Of a DNA stretch of 11,138 nt, positions 7,277-11,138 are shown piece after piece. The position numbers and the translations under genes were made by a program. The notes under the pieces are model-generated. The model worked only from the letters and a program-made list of their open reading frames with translations. It ran no database searches and was not told where the DNA came from. The DNA comes from Halovivax sp. (GTDB lineage: Archaea > Halobacteriota > Halobacteria > Halobacteriales > Natrialbaceae): assembly GCA_007135505.1 (NCBI GenBank), contig SLIS01000114.1:1-11138 (forward strand). Reading direction: 5' to 3'. The first letter of the stretch is position 1, and every line of letters starts with the position of its first letter.

Positions 7277-8128
7277 ATGAAGGTAGCCGACGCGATGACC
7301 CCTCGTGACGAGGTGGTGACGGCGATGCTGCCGGGCACTCGTAGCGACGTTCTCGAGTATCTCCAGGAGCGATCGTTCTCCTCCGTTCCGGTGATCGCGG
7401 AGTCCGACGACGAACCCGAGTACAGGGGCCTGATCTCGCGACAGTCGCTGATCGACCAGCCAGACGAGGATCAGCTCGTGATGCTGATGGAAGACGTCCC
7501 GACGACGACCGCCGACACCGACGTCCGCGACGTCGCCGCGCTCATGGTCGATGAGGCCGCCCGGCGCGTCCCCGTCGTCGACGGCGCGTTTGAAGGGATC
7601 GTCACCGTAACCGACGTCGTCCACGCGATCGCCAGGGGGAACGTCGAGACCGACGCCACCGTTGACGAAATCGCGACTCGGGACGTCAACACGACCTACG
7701 GCGGGGCGCCCCTCCCCGTCGCCGAGGCCGAACTCTCCTACGCGAACGTCCCTTACACCGTCGTCCTGGACGATCACGGAGAGATGACCGGCGTCCTCAC
7801 CGAAGTGGACGTCATCGACGTGGCCCGAATCGTCGAAGGAGAGGAAGCGACCGGGAACAACTTCCCCGACCAGGACGCGGAGTGGTCCTGGGAGGGCGTC
7901 AAGGCCGTCGGCAGTCGCTCGCTTCCGACGCGAGACATCGTGCTGCCGAACGGGCCCGTTCGCGAGTTCATGTCCGAGGACGTCGTGACGGCGACTCAGA
8001 GCCGCTCCATCGAGGACGCGGCCAAGGCGATGATCAGCAACGACATCGAACAGATCCCACTCGTGACGGGCGAACGCCTCGTCGGTATCGTCCGCGACGT
8101 CGATCTACTGAGGGCACTCTATGAGTGA
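7277..8128 (+). CDS. Four-CBS-domain protein, likely nucleotide sensor
   Basis: This 283-residue cytoplasmic protein is built only of CBS domains, with no attached enzyme or DNA-binding part. CBS1 spans about 1-61 (MKVADAMTPRDEVVTAMLPG), CBS2 68-122 (GIVTVTD at 107-113), CBS3 127-185 (GVLTEVD at 172-178) and CBS4 226-283 (GIVRDVD at 270-276). A Trp-containing linker (about 186-225) separates CBS3 and CBS4. CBS pairs bind adenosine nucleotides or related ligands. The usual G-h-h-S/T-x-x-D ligand motif is complete in CBS2 and CBS3. CBS1 has Ser57 in place of the Asp, and CBS4 has Arg273 in place of Ser/Thr, so the four sites probably differ in affinity. The start follows from the TTTATA box and the typical MKVADAMTPR beginning. 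The stop overlaps the glyS start by 8 nt (ATGAGTGA), pointing to coupled translation and a possible link to glycyl-tRNA supply. Confidence 0.93.
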   Translation: MKVADAMTPRDEVVTAMLPGTRSDVLEYLQERSFSSVPVIAESDDEPEYRGLISRQSLIDQPDEDQLVMLMEDVPTTTADTDVRDVAALMVDEAARRVPVVDGAFEGIVTVTDVVHAIARGNVETDATVDEIATRDVNTTYGGAPLPVAEAELSYANVPYTVVLDDHGEMTGVLTEVDVIDVARIVEGEEATGNNFPDQDAEWSWEGVKAVGSRSLPTRDIVLPNGPVREFMSEDVVTATQSRSIEDAAKAMISNDIEQIPLVTGERLVGIVRDVDLLRALYE

Positions 8129-9944
8129 GGGCGAAGACGCACGGCGAACCAGCGAACGACTGGTCGAACTGGCCAAACGCCGTGGATACTTCTTTCAGTC
8201 CGCGAGTGCCTACGGTGGCGTCGGCGGGTTTTACACCTTCGGTCCACAGGGCGCAGCCCTGAAGCGTAACGTCGAGGACGCCTGGCGCGACCGATTCACC
8301 GTCGCCGAGGGCAACGTCGAGATCGACGCGCCGACGATCATGCCCGAACCGGTCTTCGAGGCTTCGAGCCACCTCGAAACGTTCGACGACATGCTCGTCG
8401 AGTGTCCCGAGTGTGGCGAGAGTCACCGCGCGGACCACGTCGTCGAGGACAACACCGACTACGAGGACGCAGAGAGCCTGCCGATCCCCGAGGTCGAGGA
8501 GGTCATCGCCGAGTACGAACTCGTCTGTCCGTCCTGTGGCGCCGGCCTCGCGGGCCAGTCGGTCGAAGCGTTCAACCTGATGTTCGCGACCAACATCGGC
8601 CCCGGCGACGCGCAGCCGGGCTACCTCCGGCCGGAGACCGCCCAGGGTATCTTCGTCGAGTTCCCGCGGCTCAAGGAGTACGCCCGCAACCAGCTGCCAT
8701 TCGGCGTCACTCAGATCGGGCGCGCCTACCGCAACGAAATCAGTCCCCGGCGCTCGATCATTCGCGTTCGAGAGCTCACTCAGGCGGAACTCGAGCAGTT
8801 CGTCGACCCCGCGGCCGACGGCCCGGACCTCTCCGGCGTCGAGGACGTCACGGTGACGCTCTATCCCGCGAGCGAGCAGGAAAACGACGGCGGCGGACAC
8901 GTCGAGACCACCATCGGCGAGGCCGTCGCGGACGGGACGATCGCCGACGAGTGGATCGCGTACTTCCTCGGTGTGGCGAAACCGTGGTACGAGTCGCTCG
9001 GCGTCGACATGGATCGCTTCCGGTTCCGCCAGCACCTCGCGGGCGAGCGATCACACTACGCGACCGACTGCTGGGACGCCGAGGCCAAAATCGACGGGAG
9101 TGAGGAATCGCAAGATTCCGAACAACGGAAGTCGACGGAGTCGGCTTCCGGATACTGGATCGAACTCGCGGGGTTCGCCCACCGCGGCGACTACGACCTC
9201 TCGAAACACGACACCCACTCGGACGATCGCTTTACGATCTTCCGCCAGTACGACGAGCCGAAGACGGTCGAGCGCGCCGCCGTCGATCCGGACATGAGCT
9301 ACCTGGGCCCCGAGTTCGGTGGCGACGCGGGAGCGATCGTCGAGGCACTCGAGACGCTTGCCGGCCGGGATCGAACCGCGTTCGAGGGCGACACCGTCGC
9401 AGTCGAGTTCGACGGTGAGACCCACGAGATACCCGTCGAGAAGACCGGCTTCGCGGTCGAAGAGCAGACCGAGGCCGGCGAGCACGTCGTCCCGCACGTC
9501 GTCGAACCGTCGTTCGGCATCGACCGGCTCGTCTACACCGTGCTCCACCACGCCTACCGCGAGGACGTCGTCGACGGCGAGGAACGGACCTACCTCGAAC
9601 TCGATCCCGAGATCGCCCCCACGTTCGTCGGCGTCTTCCCGCTCCAGTCGGACGACGAGCTGGAAGCCGAAGCGCAGGCGATCGCGAGCAGCCTGCGCGA
9701 GGCGGGGCTCGCGGTGACCTACGACGACTCGGGCAACATCGGCCGGCGCTACCGCCGACAGGACGAGGTCGGCACGCCGTTCTGCGTGACCGTCGACTAC
9801 GAGACGATAGAGGACGCCGAGACGAGCGTCACCGTCCGCGAACGCGACACGACCGCCCAGAAGCGACTGCCGGTCGGGGACCTCCCCGACACGCTCGCTG
9901 CCCTTCGGACCGGCGAGCTCGCGTTCGACGAGCTCGACGGCTGA
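8121..9944 (+). CDS. glyS: Glycyl-tRNA synthetase (class II, alpha2 type)
   Basis: This 607-residue enzyme charges tRNA-Gly with glycine using ATP. It is essential for translation and cytoplasmic. The N-terminal part has KRRGYFFQSASAYGGVGGFY (19-38), GPQGAALK and the motif 1 region near 50-75. Two Cys pairs (Cys95/Cys98 and Cys136/Cys139) suggest a zinc ribbon in the insertion domain. LRPETAQGIFVEFPRL (169-184) and motif 2 YRNEISPRRSIIRVRE (203-218) form the ATP/glycine site. Motif 3 is visible as EPSFGIDRL (462-470). The anticodon-binding domain runs from about 500 to 590. All catalytic landmarks are intact. Residues 327-345 are an extra Ser/Glu/Gln-rich loop just before the conserved WIELAGFAHRGDYDLSKH, encoded by a palindromic DNA insert. 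The start lies inside the CBS gene with a GAGG-type Shine-Dalgarno at 8110-8113. Confidence 0.97.
   Translation: MSEGEDARRTSERLVELAKRRGYFFQSASAYGGVGGFYTFGPQGAALKRNVEDAWRDRFTVAEGNVEIDAPTIMPEPVFEASSHLETFDDMLVECPECGESHRADHVVEDNTDYEDAESLPIPEVEEVIAEYELVCPSCGAGLAGQSVEAFNLMFATNIGPGDAQPGYLRPETAQGIFVEFPRLKEYARNQLPFGVTQIGRAYRNEISPRRSIIRVRELTQAELEQFVDPAADGPDLSGVEDVTVTLYPASEQENDGGGHVETTIGEAVADGTIADEWIAYFLGVAKPWYESLGVDMDRFRFRQHLAGERSHYATDCWDAEAKIDGSEESQDSEQRKSTESASGYWIELAGFAHRGDYDLSKHDTHSDDRFTIFRQYDEPKTVERAAVDPDMSYLGPEFGGDAGAIVEALETLAGRDRTAFEGDTVAVEFDGETHEIPVEKTGFAVEEQTEAGEHVVPHVVEPSFGIDRLVYTVLHHAYREDVVDGEERTYLELDPEIAPTFVGVFPLQSDDELEAEAQAIASSLREAGLAVTYDDSGNIGRRYRRQDEVGTPFCVTVDYETIEDAETSVTVRERDTTAQKRLPVGDLPDTLAALRTGELAFDELDG
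9099..9155. repeat. In-frame palindromic insert in glyS (two adjacent hairpins)
   Basis: This 57-bp stretch encodes 19 extra residues (SEESQDSEQRKSTESASGY). Hairpin 1 is GGAATC-GCAA-GATTCC at 9104-9119, a perfect 6-bp stem with a 4-nt loop. Hairpin 2 spans 9126-9150, with outer arms CGGAAG/CTTCCG, one T-G wobble, inner arms CGAC/GTCG and a 3-nt loop, about 11 paired positions. Only six bases separate them. The segment is richer in A and lower in GC than the gene around it. The flanking protein joins cleanly (WDAEAKIDG then WIELAGF), as in synthetases without the loop as I remember them. It resembles a short palindromic mobile element that landed in frame. Confidence 0.55.
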
Positions 9945-9978
9945 GCGGCTGCAAGCAGGGTTTCATTGTACCCATCTG

Positions 9979-9998
9979 CCGCTCGCGCCGACGAGCGG
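9979..9998. repeat. Hairpin in the glyS-polyprenol kinase gap
   Basis: CCGCTCG (9979-9985), loop CGCCGA and CGAGCGG (9992-9998) form a perfect 7-bp GC-rich stem 34 bp after the glyS stop. There is no T-tract after it, so it is not a typical archaeal terminator. It may stabilise the glyS mRNA 3' end or pause transcription. A second, weaker pairing (GGGT 9958-9961 with ACCC 9970-9973) lies just upstream. The rest of 9945-10066 shows no gene and no convincing TATA box, so the next gene may be read through from glyS. Confidence 0.4.
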
Positions 9999-10032
9999 AC
10001 GCCACGAGGTACTGACGTGCCAACCGATAACC

Positions 10033-10087
10033 GACGAACTGAAGGTACCGCCCGCCAAGCGACCGGATGATGGCGGACGAACTGAAG
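10033..10087 (+). repeat. 12-bp direct repeat spanning the kinase start codon
   Basis: GACGAACTGAAG occurs at 10033-10044, upstream of the gene, and again at 10076-10087, where it encodes Asp-Glu-Leu-Lys (residues 4-7). The copies are 43 bp apart. A small local duplication or chance are the simplest explanations; no regulator site is implied by the sequence itself. Confidence 0.35.
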
Positions 10088-10660
10088 CGACGGGTCGTAC
10101 ACGCGAGCGGGGCGGGTCTCGTCGCGCTCTACTTGCTCGCCCAGTATCTCGACATCGGCCTCACCTGGAGACGATTCGGGCTGGTGATGGTCGGTCTCAC
10201 GCTCGGCGCGATCGGACTCGAATACCTCCGACTCCGGGTCGGCCTGGAGTGGTGGCTCTACGAGAAACTGACCCGGGAGTACGAACAGGACCAGTTCGCA
10301 GGGTATGGCTGGTACATGGTCAGCATGACGCTGGTCGTCCTGGCGTTTCCCCCCGAGATCGCCCTGCCCGCGATGTTGATGCTGGCGCTGGCGGACCCGA
10401 TCAGCGGGGCCTTCTCCGCGGATTCCCTCAGTCGCGTCAAGCGTCCGACCGCACTGGCCGTCATGTTTCTCGCCTGTGCGGCGCTCGCCGCTCCCTTCCT
10501 CTACGAGTATCCCCACGCCGTCGTCGCGGGGGCCCTCGGCGGGACGCTCGCCGACGGCGTCACGGTTCGTCGCGGCGATTTCGTTCTCGACGACAACCTG
10601 ACGATCCCCATCTACGCCAGCGTCCTGGCGTGGCTCGCAATCGAGTTCGTGCCCGTTTGA
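10067..10660 (+). CDS. Dolichol/polyprenol kinase-like membrane protein (SEC59/VTE5/DGK1 family)
   Basis: This 197-residue, highly hydrophobic protein has about six membrane segments (roughly 15-30, 36-53, 82-108, 128-147, 150-163 and 180-195). Family signs are the opening ELKRRVVHASGAGLVALYLL, the EYLRL after helix 2, the acidic/aromatic segment 61-83 ending EYEQDQFAGYGWY, the LALADPISG block (106-114) followed by RVKRPT, and the C-terminal GTLADGV with DDNLTIPIYA (175-184). DNLTxP is a hallmark of the CTP-dependent lipid kinases acting on dolichol, phytol or diacylglycerol. A likely role is phosphorylation of polyprenol or dolichol for lipid-linked sugar carriers or salvage of isoprenoid alcohols; the substrate is inferred. 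ATG at 10067 or 10070 starts the protein. An in-frame TGA at 10040 excludes a longer form. There is no Shine-Dalgarno. The gene follows glyS on the same strand after 122 bp. Confidence 0.8.
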   Translation: MMADELKRRVVHASGAGLVALYLLAQYLDIGLTWRRFGLVMVGLTLGAIGLEYLRLRVGLEWWLYEKLTREYEQDQFAGYGWYMVSMTLVVLAFPPEIALPAMLMLALADPISGAFSADSLSRVKRPTALAVMFLACAALAAPFLYEYPHAVVAGALGGTLADGVTVRRGDFVLDDNLTIPIYASVLAWLAIEFVPV

Positions 10661-10706
10661 GTCGCTCGTCGACGTCGAGTCCGTGATCCCGCCTCGGTCG
10701 GGTGCC

Positions 10707-10722
10707 AGCCCCCGGCCGGGCT
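10707..10722. repeat. Inverted repeat in convergent gap kinase-TspO
   Basis: AGCCC (10707-10711), spacer CCGGCC and GGGCT (10718-10722) form a GC-rich stem just past the TspO stop. The same segment includes the perfect palindrome CCCGGCCGGG (10711-10720). It sits in the 63-bp gap between two convergent genes and could block transcripts from both sides. No T-tract is present, so this is weak. Confidence 0.35.
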
Positions 10723-10723
10723 A

Positions 10724-11138
10724 TCAGCCGTTCAATCGCCAGAGTTCGGCCGTCAGCGCGAGTGCGAAGGTCATCCAGAGGAGGTACGGGACCAGCAGTC
10801 CCGCCGCTCGACGGTCGGCCCGGGCGAACGCGACGACCGTCGCGGCGACGAGTACCCAGAGCGAAACGAGTACCACGAGCCCGGCGACGATCGACTCCAG
10901 GCCGAAGAACGCCGGCGTCCACGCGACGTTGAGCCCGAACTGGGCGACGAAGAGGCCGATCGCGACCGTCCGTCCATCGGTATCGGCTCGCCAGATCAAC
11001 CAGAGTGCGATACCGAGCAGCGTAAAGAGTAGCGTCCAGACGACTGGAAACGCCAGTTCCGGCGGATAGAACCACGGCTTGTCCAGCCCCCGGAACCAGG
11101 CGCTGTCGGGTCCGAAGACGACCCCTGGCGCGGCACCG
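10724..11138 (-). CDS. TspO/MBR family membrane protein (partial, N-terminus outside window)
   Basis: The minus-strand frame is open from the window edge to the TGA at 10724-10726 and shows 137 residues; about 20 N-terminal residues are missing. The visible part has the TspO pattern: DKPWFYPPELAFPVVWTLLF (19-38), a helix LGIALWLIWR, FGLNVAWTPAFFGLE (67-81), a third helix near 83-104, and PYLLWMTFALALTAELWRLN (117-136). About four membrane helices are visible. The KPxFxPP, PVVWT and PYxxWxxFA elements identify the family. At position 129 a Thr stands where TspO proteins usually have Asn (LN). TspO proteins bind porphyrins and hydrophobic ligands, and in some microbes they modulate tetrapyrrole or stress responses. 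The role in haloarchaea is not established. The gene is convergent with the lipid kinase gene. Confidence 0.85.
   Translation of the reverse strand, partial: GAAPGVVFGPDSAWFRGLDKPWFYPPELAFPVVWTLLFTLLGIALWLIWRADTDGRTVAIGLFVAQFGLNVAWTPAFFGLESIVAGLVVLVSLWVLVAATVVAFARADRRAAGLLVPYLLWMTFALALTAELWRLNG

Noticed and set aside
8034..9035. 333-residue minus-strand open frame across glyS
   Set aside because: Shadow frame opposite intact synthetase motifs, typical of the high-GC third position in haloarchaeal genes.

Overview
The window looks like chromosomal DNA from a halophilic archaeon (class Halobacteria). The base composition is GC-rich, the proteins are strongly acidic (Asp/Glu-rich), the first gene carries a twin-arginine lipoprotein signal, and two promoters have TTTATA boxes about 28 nt upstream of an ATG, the geometry of leaderless haloarchaeal transcripts. 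I cannot name the genus.

Left part (1-6201): a complete five-gene Dpp/Opp-type ABC importer operon on the + strand. The order is solute-binding lipoprotein, two permeases, two ATPases (dppA-dppB-dppC-dppD-dppF). The last four genes are tightly packed (2-nt gaps, then an 8-nt overlap), and a hairpin plus T-tract ends the operon at 6181-6201. The binding protein would capture a peptide-like or other small ligand outside the cell, DppB/DppC form the channel, and DppD/DppF power it. DppF carries an 89-residue insertion that splits its C-terminal cysteine motif, while DppD has the uninterrupted version.

Middle part (6303-7276): two genes on the - strand, convergent with the dpp operon. One encodes a 163-residue cytoplasmic beta-rich protein (possibly BsuPI-like). 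The other is a 55-residue haloarchaeal small protein that is easily missed because of its length. A T-tract between them may serve both as terminator of the small gene and as the TATA-like box of the next. The 267-bp divergent gap up to 7276 holds the two promoters, one short hairpin and a pair of direct repeats, and no gene I can support.

Right part (7277-11138): a four-CBS-domain protein overlaps the start of glycyl-tRNA synthetase (glyS) by 8 nt, forming a translationally coupled pair. glyS contains an in-frame 57-bp insertion made mostly of two perfect or near-perfect hairpins, which resembles a mobile palindromic element inside an essential gene. After a 122-bp gap with a strong hairpin comes a small membrane protein of the dolichol/polyprenol kinase (SEC59/VTE5/DGK1-like) family. 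Convergent with it, and cut by the window end, is a TspO/MBR-family membrane protein.

No tRNA, rRNA, CRISPR array, transposase or replication origin was seen. Family calls come from motif recognition by eye; no database search was run.
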